Notes under the pieces: model-generated
Told to the model about the DNA's origin: nothing
The model's input: the letters and a program-made list of their open reading frames with translations, nothing else
Databases searched by the model: none
Shown: one piece after another, positions 53,326 through 63,185 of the stretch
Layout: each line of letters starts with the position of its first letter
Position numbering within the stretch: position 1 is the first letter of the stretch
Origin: Chryseobacterium sp. SNU WT5
GTDB taxonomy: Bacteria; Bacteroidota; Bacteroidia; Flavobacteriales; Weeksellaceae
Assembly (NCBI RefSeq): GCF_007362475.1
Contig: NZ_CP041687.1
Location: 1,054,001-1,118,000 of the forward strand
Direction: 5' to 3'
Length of the DNA stretch: 64,000 nucleotides
Program-made: the position numbers and the translations under genes

Positions 53326-54351
53326 ATGAAAATTATAGTTCCCATGGCTGGACGTGGCTCTAGACTAAGGCCACATACTTTGACAGTTCCGAAACCTTTA
53401 ATTCCTATTGCCGGAAAACCAATTGTTCAGCGTTTGGTAGAAGATATTACGAAAGTAGCTGGTGAAAAAATTGACGAAATTGCATTTATTATTGGTGATT
53501 TCGGAAGTGAAGTAGAAGCATCACTCATCCAGATTGCCGAAAGTTTGGGAGCCAAAGGAACAGTGTATACTCAAGATGAACCTCTTGGAACTGCTCATGC
53601 AATTAAATGTGCGGAAAAGTCCATGCAGGGTGATGTTGTTGTTGCCTTTGCAGATACTCTGTTCAAAGCTGACTTTATTTTAGATAAAAATTCTGATGGG
53701 GTGATCTGGGTGAAAAAAGTAGAAGACCCCTCTGCATTTGGCGTCGTGAGATTAGACGATTATGGCTTTATTACTGATTTTGTGGAGAAACCAAAAACTT
53801 TCGTTTCAGATCTTGCGATTATTGGGATTTACTATTTTAATTCTGCAGAAAAATTAATGTCGGAGATCAATTATATCATGGATAACGACATTAAAGTTGG
53901 GGGTGAATATCAACTAACTACTGCTCTTGAAAACCTTCGTCAAAAAGGAGCGAAATTCTCCTTAGGTAAAGTTGATGACTGGATGGATTGCGGAAATAAA
54001 AATGCTACCGTAGAAACCAACGGGAAAGTTCTGGAGTATGAAAGAGAAAACGTTGCGCAGTACCCTGCATCTGCAAAAATTGAAAACTGTTTGATAATTC
54101 CACCATGTTTTATTGGGGAACATGTTGAGATTTCTAATTCTAAAATTGGACCTTATGTTTCTCTAGGAAATAACACGAAAATCATCAACTCTAATATTGA
54201 CAATTCATTGATTCAGGAAAATACGACCATCGATCACGGAAATCTTAGTAATTCTATGATTGGAAATTCCGCACAATATTACGGGGTGGCTCGGGAGATT
54301 TCTTTAGGAGATTTTTCAGTGCTCGATTTCTTGTCCAAGAACGAACATTAA
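53326..54351 (+). CDS. Sugar-phosphate nucleotidyltransferase
   Basis: The 341-residue enzyme transfers a nucleotide to a sugar phosphate. The N-terminal Rossmann core has MAGRGSRLRPHTLTVPKPL with the signature Gly-rich loop and the catalytic Asp in AFADTLF. The C-terminal part (about 235-320) has left-handed beta-helix hexapeptide repeats. Substrate uncertain: glucose-1-phosphate thymidylyltransferase or a similar enzyme. Follows dut by 37 bp. Confidence 0.88.
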   Translation: MKIIVPMAGRGSRLRPHTLTVPKPLIPIAGKPIVQRLVEDITKVAGEKIDEIAFIIGDFGSEVEASLIQIAESLGAKGTVYTQDEPLGTAHAIKCAEKSMQGDVVVAFADTLFKADFILDKNSDGVIWVKKVEDPSAFGVVRLDDYGFITDFVEKPKTFVSDLAIIGIYYFNSAEKLMSEINYIMDNDIKVGGEYQLTTALENLRQKGAKFSLGKVDDWMDCGNKNATVETNGKVLEYERENVAQYPASAKIENCLIIPPCFIGEHVEISNSKIGPYVSLGNNTKIINSNIDNSLIQENTTIDHGNLSNSMIGNSAQYYGVAREISLGDFSVLDFLSKNEH

Positions 54352-54434
54352 ACGTATTAATTTTGATAGACAAAACATTTAAATCGGTTTGGCGTTATAA
54401 TGGTAACTTTTGAATTTAATTTCAAAAAAATTCA

Positions 54435-55229
54435 ATGAAAAAATACATTTTATCTACACTTGTTGTACTAACTTTAGCATCCTGTAAAACCAAACAGGCT
54501 ACTGATCATCCTATTGATACTAACGTAACAATGGTCTCTAATGCTGCGTTCTTTAAGAAAATAAATTCTGACCTAAACTTTCAACAACTCAAAATCAATA
54601 CGAAAATCACTGCAGAAACAGGAAAATTTATTCCGCAGTTAGATGCGACGATTTACATTGAAAAAGACCAGAAAATATGGATCAATATGGTCGCGATCTT
54701 TTTAAATGTTGGTCGTGGGATTGCTACCCCAGAAGGAATTAAAGGTTATGAAAAATGGAATAAAACCTACATCGAATCCGATTTTGCTTATCTCAACAAA
54801 CTTTTAAATGTTAATTTTATTGATTACAAATCCTTCCAGAATTTACTACTTGGTCAGGCATTTATTCCCGTGAATGAAAATAACTTTCAAGTATCTAAAA
54901 CCCCCGAAGGTTATCAACTGAAATCCACAAAAAACCTGCATTTCGAAACTGATGGCAAAGTCACTGAATATTCAGCTACTTTAGATTACAGTCCAGAAAT
55001 GAATCTAAACAAAGTCTCTTTGCAGAAAATTAATTCATCAGACTATTTAGAAGTTTCTTACGGCAATTGGGACAATTTCGAGAATATACCTTTACCTAGA
55101 AATGTTAAAATAATAATAAAAGACAACAAAGACAGCCAAATTTTACTAGAAAACACGAAATTTGACCGTTCTAAAATGGAAACGCCGTATTCCGTTCCGT
55201 CTAATTATACGAAAACTGAGATTAAATGA
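54435..55229 (+). CDS. DUF4292 lipoprotein
   Basis: The 264-residue lipoprotein (lipobox LASC at about 14-17) is of the DUF4292 family. Its body is beta-rich, and family members resemble the LolA/LolB lipoprotein carrier fold, including TKITAETGKFIPQLDATIYIEKDQKIWINMV. It overlaps the next gene (EnvC) by 4 bp, so they are translated together. Envelope maintenance is likely. Confidence 0.85.
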   Translation: MKKYILSTLVVLTLASCKTKQATDHPIDTNVTMVSNAAFFKKINSDLNFQQLKINTKITAETGKFIPQLDATIYIEKDQKIWINMVAIFLNVGRGIATPEGIKGYEKWNKTYIESDFAYLNKLLNVNFIDYKSFQNLLLGQAFIPVNENNFQVSKTPEGYQLKSTKNLHFETDGKVTEYSATLDYSPEMNLNKVSLQKINSSDYLEVSYGNWDNFENIPLPRNVKIIIKDNKDSQILLENTKFDRSKMETPYSVPSNYTKTEIK

Positions 55230-56809
55230 TAAAAAAAGTAAGCTTTTTAATAGGAATTTTTTTGTTTGCTTTATTGTCTGCACAGAAGAAAGAACAGCTT
55301 CAACAACAAAATACTGAACTTAAAAAGCAGATTGCAGCTATTAATTCTAACTTAGCAAAAACTCAGCAACAATCAAAGTTGTCTATATCGTACCTGAATG
55401 AGGTCAATAAAAAAATACAGCTTCGCGAAAAGGTTTATACGAACACCCAGAAAGAGAAAAAGCTCATAGAGGATGAAATTTATTTACGACAACTCGAAAT
55501 CAACAGACAAAATAAAGAGTTAGCGGTATTAAGAAAAAATTATGCAGAGGTTTTAGTAAAAGCGTACAAAAATAAGGGTGTTCAGAATAAAGTAACCTTC
55601 ATCTTATCGTCCAAAAATTTAGGTGAAGCTCTAAGAAGAGTACAGTACCTGAAGGATTACTCCGACTACCAGGACAAAAAAGCAGCTGAAATTTCTGATG
55701 TTGCCAAAATGTTGCTACAAAACATAAATCTAAAGCAAAAAGCGGCTAAAGACAAAGAAATGATTCTCTCTAATCAGCAAAAAGATTTGTTGACTATAGA
55801 AGTAGAGCGAAAGCAGAAAGAAAGTCTTTTAGAAGACTTTAAGAAAAATGAAGTTGCACTGACCAGTGAGTTGAAAAAGAAGCAAACCGAATCGAAACAA
55901 TTGGAAGGGCAAATTCGTTCCATTATCGCTGAAGAAATCAGAATTGCAAAAGTTAAGGATGCTGAACGAAAAAAAGAAGAAGCAGAAAAAATGCGACTGG
56001 CAAAAATTGCTTCTGATCGAGAAAAAGCACGGATAGATGCCGAAAATAAAGTGCGAATGGAAGCATTAGCTTTAGAAAAGAAAAAAGCAGATGATGAAGC
56101 TCGCAGATTAAAAGAAATATCTGACCGTAAAGCTGCGGAAGAAGTTGACAAAGCTAAATTAGCTGCAATCGCAGATGCTAAGAAAAAAGAAGATTCACGT
56201 CGTTCTGCTGACGCAGAGAAAGCTGAAGCGCGTAGGCTAGCTGCAGCAAAAGACGCTGCTGAGGCTGCAGCTAATGCAAAAGCTGCTGCTGATAAAGCGG
56301 CAACTGCAAAAGCTGCCGAGGCCAATATGGCCAAGAAAAATAATGATGAAAAAAAGGCTGCTGAAACCAAAGCAATGACTAATTATGGGGTTTCGTCTGC
56401 CGTTGAAAATAATTTCGCAGCCAACCGAGGAAAAATGGGAATGCCTGCCTACGGTACTATAACACATCGTTTTGGAAGACAACCGCATCCTGTTTTTAAA
56501 AATATCGTAGAAGAGAATAATGGAATTAAGATTTCTGTGGCAAAAGGAACTGTGGCAAAATCTGTTGCACCTGGCGTTGTTTCTCGTATAATGCCTGCTG
56601 CTGACGGGTCAAAAACGGTCATGGTAAAACACGGCGATTATTTCACGATCTATGCAAATTTAGCAAACACAATGGTATCCGCCAATCAAAAGATCTCTGC
56701 AGGAACTTCTATAGGGACGGTGGCTTCTGATTTTGATGGAACCTACACGCTAGATTTCCAAATTTGGTCTGGGACAAATCCAGTAGACCCTTTAAGTTGG
56801 GTTAATTAA
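55226..56809 (+). CDS. Murein hydrolase activator (EnvC-like, degenerate M23)
   Basis: The 527-residue exported protein has a signal peptide (about 1-19), a long coiled coil (about 20-240), an Ala/Lys/Glu-rich segment (about 245-370) and a C-terminal M23/LytM domain (about 395-527) with FGRQPHPVF, VMVKHGDYFTIYANL and LDFQIWSGTNPVDPL. The metal-binding His and Asp of active M23 peptidases are not found in place, so it probably activates amidases rather than cutting peptidoglycan, as EnvC does. The coiled coil would bind FtsX-like partners. Start overlaps DUF4292 by 4 bp. Confidence 0.88.
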   Translation: MIKKVSFLIGIFLFALLSAQKKEQLQQQNTELKKQIAAINSNLAKTQQQSKLSISYLNEVNKKIQLREKVYTNTQKEKKLIEDEIYLRQLEINRQNKELAVLRKNYAEVLVKAYKNKGVQNKVTFILSSKNLGEALRRVQYLKDYSDYQDKKAAEISDVAKMLLQNINLKQKAAKDKEMILSNQQKDLLTIEVERKQKESLLEDFKKNEVALTSELKKKQTESKQLEGQIRSIIAEEIRIAKVKDAERKKEEAEKMRLAKIASDREKARIDAENKVRMEALALEKKKADDEARRLKEISDRKAAEEVDKAKLAAIADAKKKEDSRRSADAEKAEARRLAAAKDAAEAAANAKAAADKAATAKAAEANMAKKNNDEKKAAETKAMTNYGVSSAVENNFAANRGKMGMPAYGTITHRFGRQPHPVFKNIVEENNGIKISVAKGTVAKSVAPGVVSRIMPAADGSKTVMVKHGDYFTIYANLANTMVSANQKISAGTSIGTVASDFDGTYTLDFQIWSGTNPVDPLSWVN

Positions 56810-56827
56810 AAAAATAACATAACTTTG
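56797..56827 (+). promoter_or_regulatory. Promoter of the TatA gene
   Basis: TAACTTTG (56820-56827) fits TAnnTTTG and TTG at 56797-56799 is 20 bp upstream. The promoter overlaps a TTG at 56825, which is therefore a poor start choice. Confidence 0.55.
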
Positions 56828-56842
56828 CATAAAATAATGGAT

Positions 56843-57049
56843 ATGAATACATTAACTATATTGGCACTTTCTTGGCAACATTTATTGATTGTTGGAATAA
56901 TTATTTTGGTTTTTTTCGGTGGACGAAAAATCCCAGAAATGATGAGAGGCCTTGGTTCAGGAATTAAGGAATTTAAAGATGCCGTAAAAGAAGACGAGCA
57001 CAAAAAACCGGAACAACCAAAGAGCAACTCAAATTCCACTACCCCTTAA
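56843..57049 (+). CDS. tatA: Sec-independent (Tat) translocase subunit TatA/E
   Basis: The 68-residue protein forms the pore of twin-arginine protein export. A membrane helix (about 10-25) is followed by the GGRKIPEMMRGLGSGIKEFKDAVKE amphipathic helix and a polar tail. ATG 56843 is preferred over 56837 or the TTG at 56825, because the -7 element lies at 56820-56827. Follows EnvC by about 30 bp. Confidence 0.9.
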   Translation: MNTLTILALSWQHLLIVGIIILVFFGGRKIPEMMRGLGSGIKEFKDAVKEDEHKKPEQPKSNSNSTTP

Positions 57050-57061
57050 ATAAATCCCGTA

Positions 57062-57676
57062 ATGAATTTTACAGAAACTGCCTGGAAAATATTCAATCAA
57101 TCTATTGCTGACTATCATCTTGCGGACAATGTAGATGCCATCATAAAAAATCCCTATCCTGACGAAAGTTTGGAATGGCTTTTGTATGCTAAAAATTGGA
57201 TTGATACCGTTCAATGGCACCTAGAAGATATTATACGAGATGAAAATATAAATCCAACTGAAGCATTGGCAATTAAAAGAACAATTGATGCTTCTAATCA
57301 GAAAAGAACTGATTTGGTAGAGTTTATTGACAGTTGGTTTCTTGAAAAATACAAAGACAGTGCGACAAACGCAAATGCGAAAATTAATACAGAAACACCA
57401 GCCTGGGCGATTGATCGCCTGTCGATTCTTGCATTAAAAGTCTATCATATGAATCTTGAAGCTCAACGTTATTCTGCAAGTCAAGAGCACAGAAATAAAT
57501 GTTCTGCTAAACTTAATGTTTTACTAGAGCAACAAAAAGATCTTTCTGAAGCGATTAATCAATTGCTTATTGATATAGAGAACGGTAATATTAAGATTAA
57601 AGTCTACAAACAGATGAAAATGTATAATGACGATACCCTTAATCCGGTCCTTTATCAAAATGTGAAAAATGAATAA
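57062..57676 (+). CDS. DUF4254 protein
   Basis: The 204-residue soluble, all-helical protein is of the DUF4254 family, with WLLYAKNWIDTVQWHLEDIIRD and AIKRTIDASNQKRTDLVE typical. The function is unknown. In Flavobacteria it is often near envelope or sugar genes. It follows tatA by 12 bp and overlaps the next gene by 8 bp. Confidence 0.83.
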   Translation: MNFTETAWKIFNQSIADYHLADNVDAIIKNPYPDESLEWLLYAKNWIDTVQWHLEDIIRDENINPTEALAIKRTIDASNQKRTDLVEFIDSWFLEKYKDSATNANAKINTETPAWAIDRLSILALKVYHMNLEAQRYSASQEHRNKCSAKLNVLLEQQKDLSEAINQLLIDIENGNIKIKVYKQMKMYNDDTLNPVLYQNVKNE

Positions 57677-58139
57677 AGCTAGGTTTGGATATATTATAAT
57701 ACTGCTATTCGCTCTATCCTGTTCTGCGGAAAAGATTAATTTGTCCCCGATCGGCAATTCAATTGCTGAGATAGACTTAGAAACAACTTCTTATAATTAT
57801 AAGGAGCGGAAAAATTTTATTATCTATTCATCAGAAATCACCAATTTACTTTCATCTTTTCCTAAATTTAGAAACGAAGCTCTTAATAATGAGATTGCAA
57901 AACTGAAATATCATTTAAAGGACTATATTGGTGCTACGGAAGCGTATAACATTAATGGTCGAAATAACGCACATCGTAATTTTGAAAAATCGTACAAAAA
58001 ACTTCAAAAGCTGCGTAAATTTCTAAATAAAGACGAGGATCAAGTGCTAAACAGATACCTCGTTAGAATTAAGACCAATATGACTTTCTTAGAAAGTAAT
58101 TTATCCAAAGATTCAATCGCCCTACCCCCAAAAAATTAA
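57669..58139 (+). CDS. Hypothetical lipoprotein
   Basis: The 156-residue predicted lipoprotein has a signal with lipobox FALSC. The rest is helical and polar, with RKNFIIYSSEITNLLSSFP and RNAHRNFEKSYKKLQKLR. No family recognised. It overlaps the DUF4254 gene by 8 bp and precedes ribA by 7 bp. Confidence 0.7.
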   Translation: MNKARFGYIIILLFALSCSAEKINLSPIGNSIAEIDLETTSYNYKERKNFIIYSSEITNLLSSFPKFRNEALNNEIAKLKYHLKDYIGATEAYNINGRNNAHRNFEKSYKKLQKLRKFLNKDEDQVLNRYLVRIKTNMTFLESNLSKDSIALPPKN

Positions 58140-58146
58140 GAACGTC

Positions 58147-58749
58147 ATGTTAAAAATCCAAGCAGAATCTAATGTACCTACAGCGTACGGAGAATTCCGC
58201 ATGATTGCATTTGCAGAAGTAGAAACTGACTGGATGCCACATCTTGTAATTATTGCTAAAAATACCGACTTTTCAAAACCGGTAAATGTAAGATTTCATT
58301 CCGAATGTATTACAGGGGAGGTTTTTCACTCAAAAAAATGTGAGTGTGGACAGCAACTTGATGCAGCTATGAAATTTATGCATGAAAATGGGGGAATGAT
58401 CATCTATCTCCGACAGGAAGGTAGAAATATTGGCATCATTAATAAGCTAAAAGCATATGCGTTGCAGGAACAGGGCTTTGATACTGTAGAAGCTAACCTT
58501 CGATTAGGACTTCCTGCAGATGATAGAAACTTTGAGAGCGCAATTGAAATCTTGAACATTTTAAATATTAAAGATATCAATCTTTTGACCAACAATCCCG
58601 ACAAGTTGCAATTTGTAAAAAACAGCAACATAAGGTTGAATAAAAGAATTCCTTTGCAGATGAACTCTACAAAGGAAAGTGAAAATTATTTGAAAGTTAA
58701 AAAAGATTATTTCGGTCATCTTCTTGACGATGAGACGACTTTATTCTAA
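58147..58749 (+). CDS. ribA: GTP cyclohydrolase II
   Basis: The enzyme opens GTP to the first riboflavin precursor. The 200 residues contain the zinc ligands Cys54, Cys65 and Cys67 (SECITGEVFHSKKCECG) and RQEGRNIGI. The short length fits the monofunctional form without the RibB domain. It is the last plus-strand gene before a convergent phosphorylase, with only 1 bp between the stops. Confidence 0.93.
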   Translation: MLKIQAESNVPTAYGEFRMIAFAEVETDWMPHLVIIAKNTDFSKPVNVRFHSECITGEVFHSKKCECGQQLDAAMKFMHENGGMIIYLRQEGRNIGIINKLKAYALQEQGFDTVEANLRLGLPADDRNFESAIEILNILNIKDINLLTNNPDKLQFVKNSNIRLNKRIPLQMNSTKESENYLKVKKDYFGHLLDDETTLF

Positions 58750-58750
58750 T

Positions 58751-59458
58751 TTACATTAAAACAGCTGTTTCTAAAGCCAGTTCAATCATTGTTTTCAAAG
58801 CGGTTTGTCGCTGGTCCGCAGAAATGTGATCGCCAGTAGGTATTACATCTGAAACAGTTAACAACGCAGCCGCATTTTTTCCTAAGTATTGTGCGTTTGC
58901 AAAAAGAGCAAAAGCTTCCATTTCTACCACAGAACAATTATATTTCTGCGCGATAGCGGGTATAGAAGAACTCTTTGTATAAAAAATATCACTGGTATGA
59001 ACTGTCGTAGGTTTAATTATAACTGATGAATTATTTGCACATTCATTGATCATATTAAACACGTTTCCCTGATGAGATAATTTATCATCTTCAATTTCCC
59101 AAGCATATTTTGCGTACGTAGATTCACTCGCTGCAAATTCTACATTTAACAAATCGAACACTTTTAAATCTGTAGTGTAAGCACCACAAGTTCCAATTCG
59201 GATAATTGTATCAACATCAAATTCCGTAAATAACTCGTAAGAATAAATTCCTATACTGGGAATTCCCATTCCACTGGCACCCACAGAAACTTCTTTCCCT
59301 TTGTACAGCCCTGTGTAATAAAAAATATTTCTGGTTTGGCTAACCAGCTTTACTTCTGTTAAGAAATTGTCAGCAATATATTTCGCTCTTAAAGGATCTC
59401 CTGGCAGTAAAACAGTTTTCGCAATTTCACCTTTTTTTGCAGCGATGTGAACACTCAT
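58751..59458 (-). CDS. deoD: Purine-nucleoside phosphorylase (DeoD-type)
   Basis: This enzyme splits purine nucleosides with phosphate. The 235 residues have GDPLRAKYIADNFL near the N-terminus, IRIGTCGAY, VVEMEAFALFANA and SDVIPTGDHI, all DeoD signatures. Terminal stop lies 1 bp from ribA's stop on the other strand. Confidence 0.93.
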   Translation of the reverse strand: MSVHIAAKKGEIAKTVLLPGDPLRAKYIADNFLTEVKLVSQTRNIFYYTGLYKGKEVSVGASGMGIPSIGIYSYELFTEFDVDTIIRIGTCGAYTTDLKVFDLLNVEFAASESTYAKYAWEIEDDKLSHQGNVFNMINECANNSSVIIKPTTVHTSDIFYTKSSSIPAIAQKYNCSVVEMEAFALFANAQYLGKNAAALLTVSDVIPTGDHISADQRQTALKTMIELALETAVLM

Positions 59459-59539
59459 AAATATTATTTTTAAAATGAATTTTAAATGTAAGGAATTTCA
59501 ATGATAAATTGAACACCTTGGTAATAGTCTTAAATCAAG

Positions 59540-59566
59540 AAAGCTCAATGTTTTCCATTGAGCTTT
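59540..59566 (-). terminator. Terminator of the lipoprotein gene at 59605
   Basis: AAAGCTCAATG (59540-59550) and CATTGAGCTTT (59556-59566) form a perfect 11-bp stem with a 5-nt loop. A modest T-rich tail follows on the minus strand. Confidence 0.75.
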
Positions 59567-59604
59567 GAATTTAATATACTAATTATTAAATACTTAAACG
59601 ATAA

Positions 59605-60114
59605 TTAGTCACGATCTGGAATGTTATAAAATTTTAATACACTCTCATAGTCTCTATAATCTACTTGCGCGTTCTTACCTTGTAACGCTGGGATCAGAAC
59701 AATTCTAAAACGTTGATTATTGAAGTATTCTGCTGCCTCGCCTGTTGTAATCTCTGTTGGTAAATTAAAATTATTATCATCAATTCTAATTTGTACTGTT
59801 TGGGTATCAAACACGAAATTATAATCAAATTTCCTGTTAGTTGGAAAAGACACAACATCATCTAAATAAACTGTTTTAGGAATAAGTTGCCAGGAATCGC
59901 TTAATCTTCTGTAAACTAGTACAACATCTGTACTGTTTAAATTTATTCCTTGCTCGATAGCATATGAATTACCGACATTTAAACTACCTGTAACATCTGT
60001 CATTACTGCAGTTATTGGTTCAGGAACAACAACGTCATCATTCCGGTCATTACAACCTATTATAGCTGAAAAGCTGAAAATTGCCACTACTGATAGTATA
60101 AAATATTTTTTCAT
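59605..60114 (-). CDS. Hypothetical lipoprotein
   Basis: The 169-residue lipoprotein (lipobox IIGC at about 18-21) has a beta-rich body with no recognised domain. Contains VYRRLSDSWQLIPKTVYLDD and FRIVLIPALQGKNAQVDYRDYE. The sequence layout resembles collagen-free Flavobacterial surface lipoproteins; function unknown. Stands alone, divergent from the GH3 gene. Confidence 0.7.
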   Translation of the reverse strand: MKKYFILSVVAIFSFSAIIGCNDRNDDVVVPEPITAVMTDVTGSLNVGNSYAIEQGINLNSTDVVLVYRRLSDSWQLIPKTVYLDDVVSFPTNRKFDYNFVFDTQTVQIRIDDNNFNLPTEITTGEAAEYFNNQRFRIVLIPALQGKNAQVDYRDYESVLKFYNIPDRD

Positions 60115-60185
60115 CTTGAAGGGTTTATGGGTTAATTAATATTAAATTGTCAATATTTATGCCAATGGATAAAATTAAAAAATTG

Positions 60186-60193
60186 TATTTTTG
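60186..60193 (+). promoter_or_regulatory. -7 element of the GH3 gene
   Basis: TATTTTTG matches TAnnTTTG, 21 bp before the ATG at 60215. No clear -33 element at the usual distance. Confidence 0.45.
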
Positions 60194-60214
60194 TTTTCAT
60201 CTATAATATAAAGA

Positions 60215-61966
60215 ATGAAAAATCTTAAAATTCAAATATCCTTTTTCTTATTTCTCTTTATTTGTACGCCATTAAGCATTTACGCTCAATATATTCCAAA
60301 AAATATTTCATCAACTGATTTGCAAAGAGCAAATCAATGGGTAGACAAAACTTATCAATCTTTATCGCAAGATGAAAAATTGGGGCAACTGTTTATCGTC
60401 GCTTTATACACCAATAAAGATGAAGCTCATATCAACGAAGTCCGAAACATTGTTTTAAAGGATAAAATCGGAGGATTGATCTTAATGCAGGACGATGCTG
60501 CGCGTGAAATTAATCTGGTAAACGAATTTCAGCGTGAATCAAAAATACCTTTGATGATTGGTATGGATGCTGAATGGGGACTGTTTCAAAGAATTGCGAC
60601 AGCTCATAAATTCCCATGGGCTATGACACTTGGTGCTATTCAGGATAAAAGTTTAATTACGGAAATGGCGGCAAAAATTGCGGAAGACTGTAAGAGAATG
60701 GGTATCAACTGGGATTTTGCACCAGTTGTTGATGTGAATACCAATCCTAATAATCCTATTATTGGTAATCGTAGTTTCGGCTCAGAAGTTCAAAATGTCG
60801 TGAATTCAGCGATGGCTTACTCCAATGGTTTACAAGACAACAATATCTTGGCAGCGATCAAACATTTCCCAGGACATGGCGATACTGATAAAGATTCTCA
60901 TCTTGATTTACCAGTAGTTTCTCATTCTTTGAAAAGATTAAATGAAATAGAGATTGCACCATTTAAAGCATTGATGGACAAAGGAATCGGCGGAGTTATG
61001 GTTGCCCATCTTTATGTTCCAGCATTAGAAAAAACAAAAGGAATTCCCGCTTCAATTTCTAAAAATATCATTACTGGACTTTTAAAAGAACAATTGGGAT
61101 ATAAAGGTTTAATCATCACCGACGCTCTTAATATGGGTGCAGTTGCAAATAAATTCAAAGCTGGCGAATTAGATGCGATGGCTTTTAAAGCAGGAAATGA
61201 CATTATGCTCTTTTCCCAAGATGTAGCAATGGGGAAAAGATTGATTCAGCAGGCAATCACCAACGGAGAAATCTCACAAGATAGAGTTGAAGAGAGTGTA
61301 AAGAAAATTTTATTGACTAAATATTACCTGGGTCTGAGTAAATATGATCCTAGAGATCCAACAAATATTATTGAAGATTTAAATAATGCTTCACATTCAG
61401 AAATTGTTCAAAAAATGTATTCTCATGCATTGACTTTAATTAAAGACGAAAAAAAGATGCTTCCGCTGAATTGCAAGGAAACTTACTATTATGTTCCGAT
61501 GGAGGAAGCTCCGTATCAAACGTTCTTGGATCAGTTAAATCTAAACACAACGGTAGTCGTTAAAAAAGCTTCAGAAATTTCCTCTATTCCGATAAATTCG
61601 AAAGTGATTGTAGGTTTTCATAAAGATAATTCCACCGCATATAAACCTTATAAAATCTCTGCAGAAAGTAAGAGAGTTTTAGCTGAACTGACCAGAAATC
61701 AACAGGTCATCTTAGACGTTTTTGGATCTGCATACGCTTTGAAAGATGTTGATATTTCTAAAATATCAACGGTTCTGGTTTCTTACGAGAATAATGACGA
61801 CGCTATGATCGCAACTGCAAAAGCACTTGGTGGTCAAACTAAAATATGGGGCAAACTTCCCGTTTTAGTGAATGAAAACTTAAGAGCAGGAATGGGATTA
61901 GAACTCAATCCTTCTTCCAGAATAGACCTTCCGTCCCAACAAAATACAAAAACAGTAATTGAGTAA
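60215..61966 (+). CDS. GH3 beta-N-acetylhexosaminidase (NagZ-like)
   Basis: The 583-residue exported glycosidase has a signal peptide (about 1-24). NagZ-type signatures are present: KHFPGHGDTD at about 216-225 and the nucleophile Asp303 in ITDALNMGAV. The C-terminal about 200 residues form a second domain. It probably frees GlcNAc from muropeptides or chitin-like polymers. It is 24 bp ahead of bshA. Confidence 0.9.
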   Translation: MKNLKIQISFFLFLFICTPLSIYAQYIPKNISSTDLQRANQWVDKTYQSLSQDEKLGQLFIVALYTNKDEAHINEVRNIVLKDKIGGLILMQDDAAREINLVNEFQRESKIPLMIGMDAEWGLFQRIATAHKFPWAMTLGAIQDKSLITEMAAKIAEDCKRMGINWDFAPVVDVNTNPNNPIIGNRSFGSEVQNVVNSAMAYSNGLQDNNILAAIKHFPGHGDTDKDSHLDLPVVSHSLKRLNEIEIAPFKALMDKGIGGVMVAHLYVPALEKTKGIPASISKNIITGLLKEQLGYKGLIITDALNMGAVANKFKAGELDAMAFKAGNDIMLFSQDVAMGKRLIQQAITNGEISQDRVEESVKKILLTKYYLGLSKYDPRDPTNIIEDLNNASHSEIVQKMYSHALTLIKDEKKMLPLNCKETYYYVPMEEAPYQTFLDQLNLNTTVVVKKASEISSIPINSKVIVGFHKDNSTAYKPYKISAESKRVLAELTRNQQVILDVFGSAYALKDVDISKISTVLVSYENNDDAMIATAKALGGQTKIWGKLPVLVNENLRAGMGLELNPSSRIDLPSQQNTKTVIE

Positions 61967-61990
61967 TTTCAATTTTAAAAAAAATAAATA

Positions 61991-63124
61991 ATGAAAATAG
62001 GGATTCTCTGTTATCCAACTTATGGTGGAAGTGGCATCGTTGCTACGGAACTTGGTATGGCACTCGCAAATAAAGGTTATGAAGTACATTTTATAAGTTC
62101 TGCATTGCCTGCGAGATTAGACATCACCAATCCTAATATATTTTTTCATAAAGTAAACGTGCAGACCTATCCCCTGTTCCAATATCAACCCTACGATATT
62201 GCGCTTTCGTCTATGATTTACCGAGTCGTAAATTTATATAAATTGGATTTACTCCATGCGCATTACGCCATTCCTTATGCTTACGCTGCATTTACTGCAA
62301 AGCAAATGCTGAAAGAAGAAGGTAAAGATATTCCGTTGGTAACAACCCTTCACGGAACAGACATTACCTTGGTAGGACAACACCCAAGCTACAAACACGC
62401 AGTTGAATTCTCTATTAATCAATCCAATACGATCACATCCGTTTCTGAAAGCTTAAAAAAAGATACCCTACAATTATTTAAAATCACCAAAGAAATTCAG
62501 GTAATCACCAATTTTATTGATAACGATGAATTTCAAAAGGAATCAGATTGTAGGCGAAATCATTTCGCAACGAAAGAAGAAAAGATACTCATCCACGTTT
62601 CCAATCTCCGTCCGGTAAAGCGGGTACAAGATGTTTTACAGATTTTCAAAAATGTAAATGCAAAAGTAAAATCCAAACTGATCATCATCGGAGAAGGTCC
62701 TGATATGGAAATTATCAATGAGTTTCTAGAAGACCATCCAGATTTAATTGGAAAAGTTCGTCTGCTCGGAAAAGTTAATGATCTTTATAAAATCCTTCAA
62801 CTTTCTGATGTATTTTTACTTCCTTCGGAACAGGAAAGTTTCGGTTTGGCAGCTTTGGAGGCTATGGCCGCAGAAACTCCCGTAATTAGTTCAAATGCAG
62901 GCGGTATCCCAGAGGTTAATATTCAGGGAGAAACCGGTTATCTTACAGAAATTGGAAATGTTGAAGCAATGAGTAATTACACTATTAAACTCCTGAGCGA
63001 CGAAAAGCTTCTCATTCAAATGAAGAAAAATGCCAAGGAACAAGCTTTAAAATTTGATTTAAAAAACATCCTGCCCGTTTACGAAAAAATGTATGCCGAC
63101 ACCCTGCATCATTTCCAAAAATAG
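61991..63124 (+). CDS. bshA: Bacillithiol synthesis glycosyltransferase BshA
   Basis: BshA makes GlcNAc-malate, the first step of bacillithiol synthesis. The 377 residues form a GT4 glycosyltransferase with YGGSGIVATELG at the N-terminus and PSEQESFGLAALEAMA with the E-x7-E pair near 290. Length and motifs fit the BshA family, which is widespread in Bacteroidota. It starts 24 bp after the GH3 stop and is likely in the same transcript. Confidence 0.92.
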   Translation: MKIGILCYPTYGGSGIVATELGMALANKGYEVHFISSALPARLDITNPNIFFHKVNVQTYPLFQYQPYDIALSSMIYRVVNLYKLDLLHAHYAIPYAYAAFTAKQMLKEEGKDIPLVTTLHGTDITLVGQHPSYKHAVEFSINQSNTITSVSESLKKDTLQLFKITKEIQVITNFIDNDEFQKESDCRRNHFATKEEKILIHVSNLRPVKRVQDVLQIFKNVNAKVKSKLIIIGEGPDMEIINEFLEDHPDLIGKVRLLGKVNDLYKILQLSDVFLLPSEQESFGLAALEAMAAETPVISSNAGGIPEVNIQGETGYLTEIGNVEAMSNYTIKLLSDEKLLIQMKKNAKEQALKFDLKNILPVYEKMYADTLHHFQK

Positions 63125-63185
63125 TTATTTCACTCTTTTCTAATCAGAATTTGCTTTGTTACTTTGTGATTAAAGGGTTCTGACC

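Noticed and set aside
55774-56370. Long Ala/Ser-rich frame on the minus strand
   Set aside because: Antisense to the Ala/Lys/Glu-rich region of the EnvC-like gene.
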